A DNA stretch of 64,000 bases from Xenophilus sp. Marseille-Q4582 (GTDB lineage: Bacteria; Pseudomonadota; Gammaproteobacteria; Burkholderiales; Burkholderiaceae_C): the NCBI RefSeq assembly GCF_916700565.1, contig NZ_CAKAKO010000006.1:310001-374000 (forward strand), read 5' to 3'. The stretch's first letter is position 1; each line of letters opens with the position of its first letter. Made by a program: the position numbers and the translations under genes. Below the pieces are notes generated by a model, which was not told where the DNA came from, did no database searches, and saw only the letters and a list, made by a program, of their open reading frames with translations. Below are positions 30,501-36,572 of this stretch, one piece after another.

Positions 30501-33318
30501 TGCCGGGGGCGTAGTGGTCTGCGATGGCCTGCTGCTTCGCCTGCGCACGCTGCTTCGGCGTGTCCTTCTTCACGGCCGGCTGCGGCGCTGCGGGCGCTGC
30601 CGCGGGCAGTTGGCCCTTGTCACCCATGTCCGCCAGCTCCTGCCGGCGCTTCTCGATGGCCGCGGGTCGCAGCGCGGCGGTCACGCCGCCATTGTTCGTC
30701 TCTCCCGTGGCGATTTCGCGCTCCAGCCGAGAGCGGCGGCGCTGGTTGGGCGTCATGCCCTCCCATCCAACCTCTTCGACCTGCGCAGAGGACGCCTGCG
30801 CGGGCCGCTCGCCCATCGGCTCCTGCTCAACAGCAGCGCCGGCTTCGCCCAGGTGCTTCTCGCGAATGAACCAGCCACCGTCCTTCTTGAAGGTGTAGGG
30901 GTCGATCGCCTTGGCAGCGGGCTCATCCAGGTCAGTGCGCACCACGCCGCGCAGCACCTTGCCGCGGCCCGTGGTGTGCTCAACGATCGCCGGCGGCTGC
31001 TCTCCCTCCTGCCCGGCGCTTGCTGCATCGGTCGTGGAACTGGGGAACTCCCGAGCCAGCGTCAGCAAGTCCTGCACGGGGGCGTCAAGCCGGATGACCC
31101 GCACCGGCTGTGCAGCCTCGCGTGCGGCCATCCACTGGTGATGCCCATCGAGGACATGGCCGTCCCGGGAGACCAGGATCGCACGATTCCCGCCCGTGAA
31201 CGCCTTGGCCTTCTCCACCTTTTCGCGGCTGAACTCGGCCTGAGTCGGCTTGAGGCTGTCCGCTGCGACTTCCTCCTCCGCGTGCGCCACGCCGCGGGCG
31301 TTCATGAAGTTGGCCATGGCGCCGCGATGCTCGGCCTTGATCTGCGGCATCTCGGCGCGGGGCACGCCCAACGTGCCGGACTCCTTGGCGAAGGCCGTCC
31401 AGCCGTCGCCACGGTCCTCGCCTTCAATCGCAGGTGCTGCGGCAGACGCTGGCTTGCGCACCACGAACCCGCCCTCCACCGCAACAACCTCGTGACCGGG
31501 GCCTGCGGCCTTCGCGGCATTGATGGCCGGCAGGCGCACCGTGAAGGGTTTGCCCTTCTTGTTGGTGATGTCCCCCTCCTGGGCGCCGCCAACGGCTGCG
31601 GTAGGCGCTACAGAACCTGCACCAGGTTCAGGGGCTCGCTTGGGCTCGGCTCGGGCGGCAGGACCGCTTCGGGCGGCTGGTTCTGCAATGGCCGGTTCTG
31701 GCTCAGTACGTTGGCTCGCGCCAGCGGTGACATTCGTTTGAGTCGCAGCATCGCCTGCAGCACCTTGGATCGCTCCGTCGGGTCTTGCGGAAGCTGAAAG
31801 GGCATCTTTAATCTCCTGTTCGCTCGCGCCCAAAGCGCGCAAAAAGTCTTCTTCGGACACGTTGCTGGCCGCGCCGAAGTCGGGGATGTCGGCATCGCTC
31901 AGTGCGTCGCCCAGCGAAGCGGCCGTCTGGTCGTCCAGCAGCCGGTAGTAGTCATCGACTGCCGAGCGGTCTTCGTCGCTCAGGTCGGCATAGTCAAGAA
32001 CCGGCGGTTCCGGGTCGGCCATCACTTCGGCAGGCTCTGTGACCTGACCGGCCAAGGGATCTGCCGCTGCAAAGCCCGTATCGGTGGCCGCAGCGGCGAC
32101 AGCAGCGCTCGCTGGCTTCAAGGCCACGTCCGTCACGCCTCCGGCGCCGAGCGCCGCTGCCGTGGCGCGCGACAGCGGCCCACGCTCGACGATCTGACCT
32201 TGACGCGCCGCAAGTTCATTGCGCGCCTGCTGCCGCTGATCGGCGGTGGCCGCCACGCCGTCCGGCCCGACCGCAATGGTTGGTGCTGGAAGCGCAAGCG
32301 TGGGAACCGCAGGGTCGTTCGCGGCAGGAATGGTGGTATCGCTCGGATCATTCGCCGCTGCTGGCCGGCCGCTGCCCGCCAGCGCGTTCGCGCCGCCGCC
32401 CATGGCCGCGCCGGTCAGCAGGCCCAGCACTGCAGCCTGGTCAACGCCCTCATCGAGGGGGCGGCCAAGCGCCGCGTTCTGCATCACTTGCTCGTGGATC
32501 GACTGCGGCAGCTCCTCCAGCAGACCCTCGGCAACAGCGCCCTCCAGCACGCGGCGCACCACGCCCTTGCCGGTGGCCTGGCTCCGCCCGGCCTGGACGA
32601 TCATGGTGTCCACGTCGGCGATGCCCAGCGAGCGCGCGATCTTGCCGCCCAACGCCCCGAAAGCAGCAGTGCCGGCGCCGCTGGCCAGCGCGGCGCCGAC
32701 CTGGCCACCCGTCAACGTGCCATCAGGCGTTTCCTGCCGGATCTGCTCGGCGGCCGAGCCCGCACCCACGACCCCCTCGCCTGCGGCAGCCGCTGCCCAC
32801 GGCGCCACGCGAGGGGAAAGTGCCGCGACACCGCGGCCCACCACCCCGCCTGCGCCCATCAGCGGCAGGGACTCGACGGCGGCATGCCCGATCACGGACG
32901 GGTTCTGCAGAGCGGCGGCGAACTTGCCGCCGAAGCCCTCAGCCTCGTTCAACCGCTGATTGGCTGCCTGCTGCGCACCGCTGTACTGTTCGTCGAGGAA
33001 AGCCTTGGCCTCCTTCGGCCGGAACCCCAGCGCCTCGGCGCCCTTGCCGGCGAGGCCCATGGTCGGGATGTCCATCAGCCCGATGGCCGCCTCAGGCACG
33101 CTGATCGCGCCCTTGACCAGCGACAGGCCCACATCGCCGGCAGTGCCAAGCGCCGTCCGCTCAGGCGCGGGTGCTTTAGGGGCTTGAACTCCGATCGCCT
33201 TTGCGATGTCGGCGTCTGCCATGTCGGGGTAGTACACCTGCCGCAGCACGCTCACGACCTGGGTGTCGTCGAGGTCGCTCCACTCGGGCTTCTGCTGGCG
33301 GATCTGATTGATGTCCAT
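18499..33318 (-). CDS. Giant polyvalent phage protein (ParB-like, DNA methyltransferase, helicase, HExxH, PLxRFG)
   Basis: One open frame of 4,939 codons from ATG 33318 (a TTG at 33339 overlaps the previous stop). Segments in order: Ala/Gly-rich membrane-like region (about 50-330); ParB/Srx-like part with VLDGHHQWMAA (about 720); LPD-type linkers; N6-adenine methyltransferase with YVGWGG, GAGVGNF and NPPF (about 1,690-1,910); SF2 helicase with VGAGKT, VDEFH, ATGTPVSN and QREGRIIRQGN (about 2,470-3,060); coiled coil; HEVLGH metalloprotease-like site (about 3,525); PLSRFG domain (about 4,270). Such proteins, about 4,600 residues in Bcep22-like phages, are virion-borne and thought to enter the host with the DNA, with DarB-like protection against restriction. 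Three small out-of-frame genes lie inside at module borders. Confidence 0.9.
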   Translation of the reverse strand: MDINQIRQQKPEWSDLDDTQVVSVLRQVYYPDMADADIAKAIGVQAPKAPAPERTALGTAGDVGLSLVKGAISVPEAAIGLMDIPTMGLAGKGAEALGFRPKEAKAFLDEQYSGAQQAANQRLNEAEGFGGKFAAALQNPSVIGHAAVESLPLMGAGGVVGRGVAALSPRVAPWAAAAAGEGVVGAGSAAEQIRQETPDGTLTGGQVGAALASGAGTAAFGALGGKIARSLGIADVDTMIVQAGRSQATGKGVVRRVLEGAVAEGLLEELPQSIHEQVMQNAALGRPLDEGVDQAAVLGLLTGAAMGGGANALAGSGRPAAANDPSDTTIPAANDPAVPTLALPAPTIAVGPDGVAATADQRQQARNELAARQGQIVERGPLSRATAAALGAGGVTDVALKPASAAVAAAATDTGFAAADPLAGQVTEPAEVMADPEPPVLDYADLSDEDRSAVDDYYRLLDDQTAASLGDALSDADIPDFGAASNVSEEDFLRALGASEQEIKDALSASARPDGAIQGAAGDAATQTNVTAGASQRTEPEPAIAEPAARSGPAARAEPKRAPEPGAGSVAPTAAVGGAQEGDITNKKGKPFTVRLPAINAAKAAGPGHEVVAVEGGFVVRKPASAAAPAIEGEDRGDGWTAFAKESGTLGVPRAEMPQIKAEHRGAMANFMNARGVAHAEEEVAADSLKPTQAEFSREKVEKAKAFTGGNRAILVSRDGHVLDGHHQWMAAREAAQPVRVIRLDAPVQDLLTLAREFPSSTTDAASAGQEGEQPPAIVEHTTGRGKVLRGVVRTDLDEPAAKAIDPYTFKKDGGWFIREKHLGEAGAAVEQEPMGERPAQASSAQVEEVGWEGMTPNQRRRSRLEREIATGETNNGGVTAALRPAAIEKRRQELADMGDKGQLPAAAPAAPQPAVKKDTPKQRAQAKQQAIADHYAPGNIVRSYGGGHDRVLAFTPPDAEGRWSVQVQAVERDGDGWREVAGSRPRTHGTEPSARELTAGPVEMAHAPANEPQSSTNPSTNAQQVTQEPARPTSEAPANSEPESGPNPPQSSTAAQANAEPAAAPAESSAPPAAVVEPVTSLHTGKPDPDNSGAMAELEGFQPGDAVDVEGRTIGRSTIEAVFRRAMKGIGMVDMARVVGADGKKLDVLISNLRRPDVASAPAKEAPAAPAPDKDGNTIVGRRADGVMIRQDARGVRWYAKDGVRISETVSTRPTREGIQIVRGELKPEFMTAQELAESGQNDELDAEMRSYEAKADQPQAKPGTVSVPPAVDAALTADMEKQQARVKRLRTAAAADGLTLDEKKAAQLKVTAAETTLRVMRTKRFDAEDAAVKAVADKDAQAFAEFADLFPSAAEAVQALMPAKKPATKKKPSAEETRAKADLMNALADLGDILGKSTRMNIVPEQEQKLLPVLTRVLDAAFRLGYHKFKDSAKFALDQIRQHLGDDAAEALTLDHLQGAYIAMAGGKQGADTKRAVIDVEEKSEIERHEAVAVEEQPSEAEPADTQAESKESNDAARQLDRAGARPLEGAPAEDVRPAGEGRSAGQGADGGRGGDQRGRASADDAGGDLAGSVGASARAVPVPAGGARADAADAKERRVPRARRPDAGAVGLRPQQQGLIPEGGPNPAPNAPVIPAPQATDFTIDADFALGEGGQKTKFKNNLAAIRLAKAFDADPDRWATPEEQRTLARYVGWGGLAQAFDANNADWAREHAELKELLTPEEYADAARSTRYAHYTSREVIVDGIYAALRRFGFAGGKILEAGAGVGNFLGLMPADMRSATRFTAIERDRLSSTIARQLYPKQNVQRADFTEFKGTDAYFDAAVGNPPFASDPQTDTSGRKHLSGLSLHNYFFAKAVDMLREGGVLAQVVTNSFLDAKADAARRYIADRTVFLGAIRLPNNAFSKNAGTEVTTDIIFLQKRPDGEIGGRAAKQDAKRWLNVGTHTDAKGREVALNQYFIDNPDMMLGEFGAYGTMYRGDMPALVAREGQDTAALLREAVQRLPEGVYTSIADTASTGQQQAAIVALRNPTVQEGGYYTAEDGKLMQRLPDLGGEARAQEITPATQWTEKTTLGDTGFARIKALSSMRATLRGLIAAEMADDDKGMGQLRARLNEQYDGYRKEHGLINDPSTLRVFEDDPDYPLLASLEHGYTPGVGPAAAKRQGIKPTKSSAKKAPIFDRRVVAARKPVRKVDSPADALAVSMAERGKLDASYIGKLLGRDPDDVLRELASGDKPALFRDPATDEYVLRDAYLSGNVRAKLAQARAAGVMANIRALEEVQPEDVGADQIVARVGSPWVPTKVYEDFASQLFGDGTEARITYVPLNSSFQVSVKPGNNVAFTSTFGTAAVDGEALLAALLNNRPIKVTYKDSEGKTHVNAEATEQANNKAQEIKEKFSDWLFADSDRSEMLVRAYNDTNNNYVTRVYDGSLMDFPGKVPDEIIKFRRHQRNAIARTVQDRTVLYDHVVGAGKTFTVVASAMELKRTGLARKPMVAVPNHLVKQWAADFYRLYPGANILTATKKDFERANRRRFLAKIATGDWDAVVIAHSSFGFIKPAPEFEAAFNRQEIAKITRTIEQVGGGTGDAGQKKRTVKQLEGLKERLENRIKALRDKPMDDLLDFEQIGVDQLFVDEFHLFKNLMFSTKMQNVQGLGDSQGSQRAYDMLVKINQIFAKNGRDQGFVAATGTPVSNSLAEMYHMMRYLMPTQMRELGFESFDAWANTFASVDQVWMQKPSGDGFKASSRMANFVNTPELLKMFDQVCDTVTMDDIKAAYAEENDGATFPLPRLKGDRRTPVSLEKTPAQEAYMEDLARRAQVLEARKGPPKKGEDNVLVIMGDGRKAAMDIRLVDPKAIEREPGGRIDRASDEIVARYQRFAHVKGTQLVFSDLGTPVKHAKAELKEYEALQGRITAASEDILASATLGNEAAQAIAEDAEAAQQEMDAKGADWLDAVRAAERGFSVYDDLRAALIEKGVPAEEIAFIHDFNTDEQKAALFRKVNAGDIRVVMGSTPKMGAGTNVQERLVALHHLDVPWKPSDVEQREGRIIRQGNVLAHGPAALPDFEVEVLAYVTKDTLDMRMWQVQETKLKMINQLRARKVGREVDNAFEDLELSAGEMQAAATGNIDLLHEIQLRTDVKKLEQRKRAFDASRNELESRRRRAAEVLQRLPAEIEAAAPLVEQVRQYQQDAQERLEAFSATIDGREFTNWREAQTYLHEIDSRKVTTQDKDGKEVERAAPIDVTIDGERYTARAPMAEAFSDLRGDVDPIVWTVGGEEYRRRARIQTAIRQPVVDAIADQTQKPLGTIGGFEVTAEGNVGRDGSNRLEVTLSQSGKVVASRDGEILDSMQAPATVVRWVDAMLNGLVSEHSYLSARLQRAQKEQADLDKTEAAGDWPDMAKLEDARGKHKAVLARLAGKGAKDAAAGTDPAFSRGAGAGIGVEQVAKAVQSLVKDWANAPKITVVASMSDPKVPERVRAHNEGQKAQGAEGEPEGFFYRGEVFIVADQMNSTEDVTRVLFHEVLGHYGLRHVFGADLQAILAQLATVRRGEVAAKARQYGLDMDNDAQRLMAAEEVLAEMAQTAPELGFVKRAIAAVRTWLRERVPALRGMRMTDEEIVRNFILPARRFVQRGGPGGGPRGGVPAFSMAEDGEAGALRALAEVDDFFALPKPAGTTLEEIVAEVNPAFKVRKMPAFAGRTDYQITAPDGMTARLMVRAPNPYGPQLYGYDVVDGDMSGQVTQRPGLNPEDVEPTGDVWIDVSLMSEGQYGAEVYQMAAAFAHNTGRIFIGDPAGLSTVALRRRLEQMISSALKFGTTAHLAPHPDQIRGGEGVPPLTWIYGDHVGNVRRMIAASVAAMDNAFPASRNITFDLANGRFHRSDTGAAVSLGQLGGNGARERSTRSRSAQAAQAGWRTVARTAVFRALLREGSGGSRGQDGRPAALLGGLLANAPQLSSPDRSGRIFYSRSAAAADRAGTERTAGLNDPRDFRAKAQDAVNDLFRSPGVVSWWHKSVGTMHDLAQRAPAFKRVYDAVQDFLQDVSFYATEAADLAPRILPKLDSIADLKKTALSAEDTKALSRPVFEGTLIWARDESGKLTKLADLEARYAQLSTQDKAQMLLRRRRVTPEQLQRWQASKLDVYEGAVRNRFEAEFLQAGVVFTDAELRQEFGATPHHISLYREFRAAADKSLNRLGQAEMLRFGGKDVAELRDMVMDAASAYDAAEILRDHLHRMADDQPQRRDVLLDTANKIIEKGDRINDLVRRGYAPLSRFGSYTLDVVDANGERVYFGMFEGRLERGAMARRMRQNFPGATVTMGTNSEQSYKLFNGITPETLELFGEMVGLEAEGDDAQHQMFQQYLKLAKSNRSAMKRLIQRKGIAGFSEDAGRVLAGFVYSNARLSSQNLHQGEITRATNDIPKSDGQLKDMAVRLTDYVRNPQEEAQALRGLLFTQYLGGSLASAMVNMTQPFAVTMPYLSQWAGVRGAATQMKDALRDVMRASTGDAKLDAALKKAEGEGIVAPQEVHQLLAQARGQAALKSGDGTTTGNARAAASNALSKLALAWGKPFSLAEQFNRRVTFIAAYRTAVASGIAEPAQFAEKAIADTQFVYNKGNKPQWARGPVGALAFTFKQYSISYTELLHRLATRGGPEGKRAAAFMLAMLFLMGGAGGLPFVEDAEDLLDGIAQRLGYSFSSKQARRQFLASVLGESAGAFVERGVSGLPGVPIDVAGRLGMGDLLPGTGLLTKKEDYSRDVAEFVGPSADLAQRMFQGADKALQGSPLQGAQMMAPRAAENLRKGVEMMIDGEYKDTRGRKVVDTTLSEAITKMIGFQPTDVSKVQEATFQTQRMVSQNRLAKQEFADEMAKAVYDRDYAKQQKVRESVREWNRRNPHSPITIDMAAVRRRVVAMRADKATRVEQAAPKAIRAEVRKQLQESGS
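21363..21692 (-). CDS. Embedded out-of-frame gene 3 (within giant gene)
   Basis: A 109-residue frame with natural protein composition: TLELQSRLDSLVGTAREN, RKRHRLVGELWRAQL, GDPLHYWVGYSQMHPNSV and a C-terminal SIPALLQQLIEQEQSALPA. The giant frame over the same bases is Ala/Arg/Gly-rich and featureless (QAAQAGWRTVART). It has no good SD at ATG 21692; a TTG a little further in, after CTGGAG, is another possible start. Its TGA overlaps a CTG codon where the giant frame resumes as LNDPRDFRAKAQDAV. Confidence 0.45.
   Translation of the reverse strand: MDVSTARTLELQSRLDSLVGTARENDPLEAALRKRHRLVGELWRAQLSSEPFFAKEAAEAEARTGDPLHYWVGYSQMHPNSVPLTAPAGFSIPALLQQLIEQEQSALPA
28452..28772 (-). CDS. Embedded out-of-frame gene 2 (within giant gene)
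   Basis: A 106-residue frame starting ATGATG at 28772 with SD GAAGGAG 5 to 8 nt upstream. The product is soluble and helical with ordinary composition: HANWIAQARAHWKEHLPKMY, ALDKALTEAAEATSAGVRAL, TWQEAWEQVREQYLFLPEEP, ending FDPNSKD. The giant frame over these bases is a Gly/Ala/Arg linker (GADGGRGGDQRGRASADD). It sits just before the methyltransferase module. No family is recognised. Confidence 0.6.
   Translation of the reverse strand: MMQHANWIAQARAHWKEHLPKMYARLEKAGALDKALTEAAEATSAGVRALTTQGATWQEAWEQVREQYLFLPEEPAQTPRMRKSAGFRAHADLMQGLSDFDPNSKD
31608..31805 (-). CDS. Embedded out-of-frame gene 1 (within giant gene)
   Basis: A 65-residue frame starting at ATG 31805 with a strong SD (CAGGAG, 7 nt upstream). 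The product reads MPFQLPQDPTERSKVLQAML then RLKRMSPLARANVL and a Pro/Gln-rich tail, while the giant frame here is an Ala/Pro/Glu linker. Soon after its TAG stop lies AGGAGGGGGAC-ATC in the giant frame, resembling a lost start codon of a separate cistron. Confidence 0.55.
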   Translation of the reverse strand: MPFQLPQDPTERSKVLQAMLRLKRMSPLARANVLSQNRPLQNQPPEAVLPPEPSPSEPLNLVQVL

Positions 33319-33335
33319 GTGCGTGCGGGTCTGGT

Positions 33336-35153
33336 TCAAGAACGGGCCTGGGCAGCCAGGGCCTTGGATTCGCGCTGTGCACGCTCCTTCTCCTGCTGGA
33401 GATAGGCGGCCTGTGCGGCGCTGAAGCGCTGCTTCTTGTCGTCGTCGCGGCGCCTCATCCAGTCCTTCACGTCGCTGCTCAGGTCCACGCGCGTGCCCTT
33501 GTTGAGCTCGTCGACCTGCTTCCGGTAGACGGCCTCCATCGGGTCTGCGGCCGTTGCTGCGGCGGCAAGTGCGGCGCTCGTTCGCGCGGAGTAGTTGCGG
33601 TTCTCGGCCGTTGGATTCGTGCCCCGCTCCCCGCTGATGCCGCCGTTGTAGCCAGCCATCGCCTTGTCCCAGGAGCCGGTGCGGTCAAAGCTCTCTTTCA
33701 GGTGGTAGGCCGCGGCAAGTGCTTGCTCGTTGGGGTCGTCGGAATAGGCGTCGACGCCGTATTTCTTCTGGAAGGCCTCTCGGGTGGCGGGGATGAACTG
33801 GTAGACGCCGCGTGCGCCCTTGGGCGACACCTGGTCACCGTTGCTCCGCTCTCCCACGGTTCGGATCGTGCGCAGCACCTCGGCCGGCACGCCGACCTTC
33901 TTCGCAGCTGCAGCCTCCGCCCCGTCCCACGCCGGCGAATTGAAGGGGATTGCCTTGCCTGGCGCGCCGCCCTTGCGCAACAGGAACGGGTCGTCGTCCT
34001 CGCCCTTCTTCTCGGGCATGTAAGGCGCCAGCGCCTGGTTAATCTGCTCGGTGATGACAGCGCGGCGCTCCAGTAGCTGGCGAGCGCCCGGGGCTTCGGC
34101 AGACCAAGAGCCCTCCGCCTGCGCTTTCACGATCGCAGCGCCGATGGTGTCGGCTTCTTTGCGCAGACCATCGACGCGGGTCTTGACGGCGGCAGGGATC
34201 TTGGCGTTGTTCTGCGCCTCAGAGAGGGCGAGCTCAGCCGTCTTGATCTGGGTGTCCGCCAGCCGGTCCTGGCGGTCTGCCGTGCGGTTCGCACGATCGT
34301 TGCTGATGTTGAACTGCCGCACGCCCTCATAGAAGCTGCGGTCGGCATTGGCCTGCTGCCGCCCCGTCTCTGCCGCTCGCGCCTGCTGCGCCATCACCTG
34401 CTCGTACGGCATCATGGCCATGGTCGCCTGGTGCGCATTCAGCTTGATGGGCACGACCTTGTCGCCGTCCTTCATGCCGAAGGAAGCCTCATAGGTCTTG
34501 ATCTTGCCCAGGCCGGGAACGTCAAGCTCCACAGGCGCGACGCTCACCTCCCCGTCGATCTGGAATCCAGCGCCGGCCAACGCCTTGGTCGCAGAAGCCG
34601 CATCGCCGGTTGCTCGGAACTGCGCCAGCGCATCCATCACGCCGTTCTTCTTCAGGGTGCGTGCCGTCTCTTCGATCTGCATCTTCTGAAGTTCGGCCTG
34701 GCGCTGGTTGGACTCCAGGGCTGCGGCCTTGTCCAACTGGCCGTGCTGACGGTAGACCTGCGCCGCGCGCGCTGCCACCGCCTCCGGAGCATTCGCCTTG
34801 GTAGCGGCGCCATCGGCCGCTGCGCGATCCGCGTAGGTCTGGCCAGCCACCGAGAAGCCCACGGGCTTGTCGACGAGGCCTGCGTTTGGCAGCGCCTGCA
34901 TTTCTGCGGATCCTGCGTCCCGGCTGTCCGCCCAGTCCGGCAGTTGGTTTGGCCCACCCGTCTCTTGTACCTGCACAGGCTGGGCTGCGTCCTTGAGACC
35001 CTGCTTCAGTGCGTCAGCCTCCGCCTGCTCTTTGGTAAGCCGCTGGCGTTGCTGCAATTGGTATTCGCGATCAGCCTGAGCATCGACGATGCGTTGCCCT
35101 CGCATGTACCCGTCCACCGCGCTCTGCAGCGCAAAGCCCCATCCCTTTGCCAT
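33336..35153 (-). CDS. Virion-associated lytic transglycosylase
   Basis: A 605-residue protein whose last third has a goose-lysozyme/SLT-type domain (about 415-520): the catalytic Glu in VGERSNG, then SPKGARGVYQFIPATREAF and AMAGYNGGISGERG. The first 400 residues are helical, Gln/Ala-rich and coiled-coil-like, as in internal ejection proteins of podoviruses. It would cut peptidoglycan locally during DNA entry. The ATG at 35153 overlaps the preceding stop; the giant gene follows with overlapping ends. Confidence 0.85.
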   Translation of the reverse strand: MAKGWGFALQSAVDGYMRGQRIVDAQADREYQLQQRQRLTKEQAEADALKQGLKDAAQPVQVQETGGPNQLPDWADSRDAGSAEMQALPNAGLVDKPVGFSVAGQTYADRAAADGAATKANAPEAVAARAAQVYRQHGQLDKAAALESNQRQAELQKMQIEETARTLKKNGVMDALAQFRATGDAASATKALAGAGFQIDGEVSVAPVELDVPGLGKIKTYEASFGMKDGDKVVPIKLNAHQATMAMMPYEQVMAQQARAAETGRQQANADRSFYEGVRQFNISNDRANRTADRQDRLADTQIKTAELALSEAQNNAKIPAAVKTRVDGLRKEADTIGAAIVKAQAEGSWSAEAPGARQLLERRAVITEQINQALAPYMPEKKGEDDDPFLLRKGGAPGKAIPFNSPAWDGAEAAAAKKVGVPAEVLRTIRTVGERSNGDQVSPKGARGVYQFIPATREAFQKKYGVDAYSDDPNEQALAAAYHLKESFDRTGSWDKAMAGYNGGISGERGTNPTAENRNYSARTSAALAAAATAADPMEAVYRKQVDELNKGTRVDLSSDVKDWMRRRDDDKKQRFSAAQAAYLQQEKERAQRESKALAAQARS

Positions 35154-35154
35154 G

Positions 35155-36567
35155 TCAGGCCTCCATCTCGTGCTTGAGCCAGTGAACCGCCCGGCCCACC
35201 TCGTCGTTGATCGTCTCCAGGCGCTCAACCACGGAGCCCCAGTGCTTCGGATGGTGGTCGCGCATGTAGCGCAGCCGCCCCTCATCAAGCCAGGCCGTGC
35301 AGCCCATGCACTCCGGCGCCCGCGTCAGCCCGCGCGCGTAGTACGGGGCCACCGGTAGGCCTTCGGCGGCCAGGTACGCATCCACCTGCGCTGCGGTCCA
35401 GCCGCCGATGGGGTAATGCGCCTCCACGCCATCGGCCACGTCGCCGTCGCGCAGCACCGGGGCGGCAAACTCGTCGTCGCGCGTTCCGCGAACCAGCAGC
35501 GTGATGCCGTCGGCGCGCATGCGCTCGTACATCGGCCACATCAGGTTGTCCCAGCAGCACTGGTAGCGGTCCACCAGCGGCTGCGCCTCACCGCTCACGC
35601 GCCGTCCCAGCGGGGTGTTGAAGGTCGGTACGATGTCGCTGGGCCAGCCCACGGTGGCGCGGTAGGCCTTCACGTCGGTCGTCACGGTGATGAACGCGCC
35701 GCCGGCAGCCTCGACGTCCTCGCGCACGCGGCGCACTATGTCGCCCGTCTCGGGGAACTGGTCGCCGGTGTCCAGGTGGTAGACCGTCATGTCGGGCCAG
35801 CGCGCGCGCAGCAGGTACAGGGCGGCGGTGCTGTCGCGCCCGCCGCTGAACTGGAAGCCCACGCGGCCGCGGTGTCGCAGCCAGCGCGCCTCATCCGCCG
35901 GCACAGCGATGAAGCGCCACACCATCGGCACGCAGTCGTCCAGCATCGACGGCGACACGCCGTCCTGCACCAGCACGTCGGCGAGCCGGTCGACCACCGC
36001 GACCGGGGCCTGGGCCGAGTCCAGCCGGAAGCCGGCGCGCGCCGCCCAATCGATCACATCCTCCGGTGCCTGGGCGCGCGCACCCAGCACGCGCTCCAGC
36101 TCGGCGTTGTCACCGGCCACGCGCGCCATGTCGTTCACCAGCAGCACGCCGCCGTCACGAAGCACGCGCCGCGCTTCGCGCAGCGCCGCCGGCCAGTCGG
36201 GCGAGTGGCATAGCGAGTAGCTGAACACGATGGCGTCAGCACAGCCGTCGACCAAGGGCATGTCGTGGAAGTCGCAGCGCAGGCGGTCGAACTGCGCGGG
36301 GCACAGGTCCAGTTGCGCCTGGCTGCTGTTGACCAGCAGGAAGTCCAGGTCCGGCCGGGCCTGCGCCATCAGTCGAGCCATCTCGCCCAAGCCGCAGCCG
36401 GCGTCGATGACGCGCGCGCCCTGCTGCGGCGCCAGCGCGGCCAGCAGTACCGCCACATGGCCGGCCTCGTCGGGCGCGTAGAGTGAGCCGTTCAGCACGC
36501 GGATGTCTTGGGCCAGCACCTGCTCGGTGGCCGCGTCCACGGCGGCGGGGTTCATGAGGGTCTTCAT
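35155..36567 (-). CDS. Fusion of SAM methyltransferase and PAPS-reductase/PP-loop domain
   Basis: A 470-residue protein. Residues about 40-160 form a class I SAM methyltransferase (VIDAGCGLGEMARL motif I, LLVNSS, FSYSLCHSPDWPAALREARRV). Residues about 230-440 form a PAPS reductase/PP-loop domain with FQFSGGRDSTAALYLL, VYHLDTGDQFPET and a C-terminal ECMGCTAWL. PP-loop PAPS-reductase relatives (for example DndC) take part in sulfur modification, but here the partner is a methyltransferase and the gene sits among ejection-protein genes. Substrate unknown: DNA, tRNA or small molecule. GTG at 36570 is an alternative start. Confidence 0.75.
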   Translation of the reverse strand: MKTLMNPAAVDAATEQVLAQDIRVLNGSLYAPDEAGHVAVLLAALAPQQGARVIDAGCGLGEMARLMAQARPDLDFLLVNSSQAQLDLCPAQFDRLRCDFHDMPLVDGCADAIVFSYSLCHSPDWPAALREARRVLRDGGVLLVNDMARVAGDNAELERVLGARAQAPEDVIDWAARAGFRLDSAQAPVAVVDRLADVLVQDGVSPSMLDDCVPMVWRFIAVPADEARWLRHRGRVGFQFSGGRDSTAALYLLRARWPDMTVYHLDTGDQFPETGDIVRRVREDVEAAGGAFITVTTDVKAYRATVGWPSDIVPTFNTPLGRRVSGEAQPLVDRYQCCWDNLMWPMYERMRADGITLLVRGTRDDEFAAPVLRDGDVADGVEAHYPIGGWTAAQVDAYLAAEGLPVAPYYARGLTRAPECMGCTAWLDEGRLRYMRDHHPKHWGSVVERLETINDEVGRAVHWLKHEMEA

Positions 36568-36572
36568 CACGT

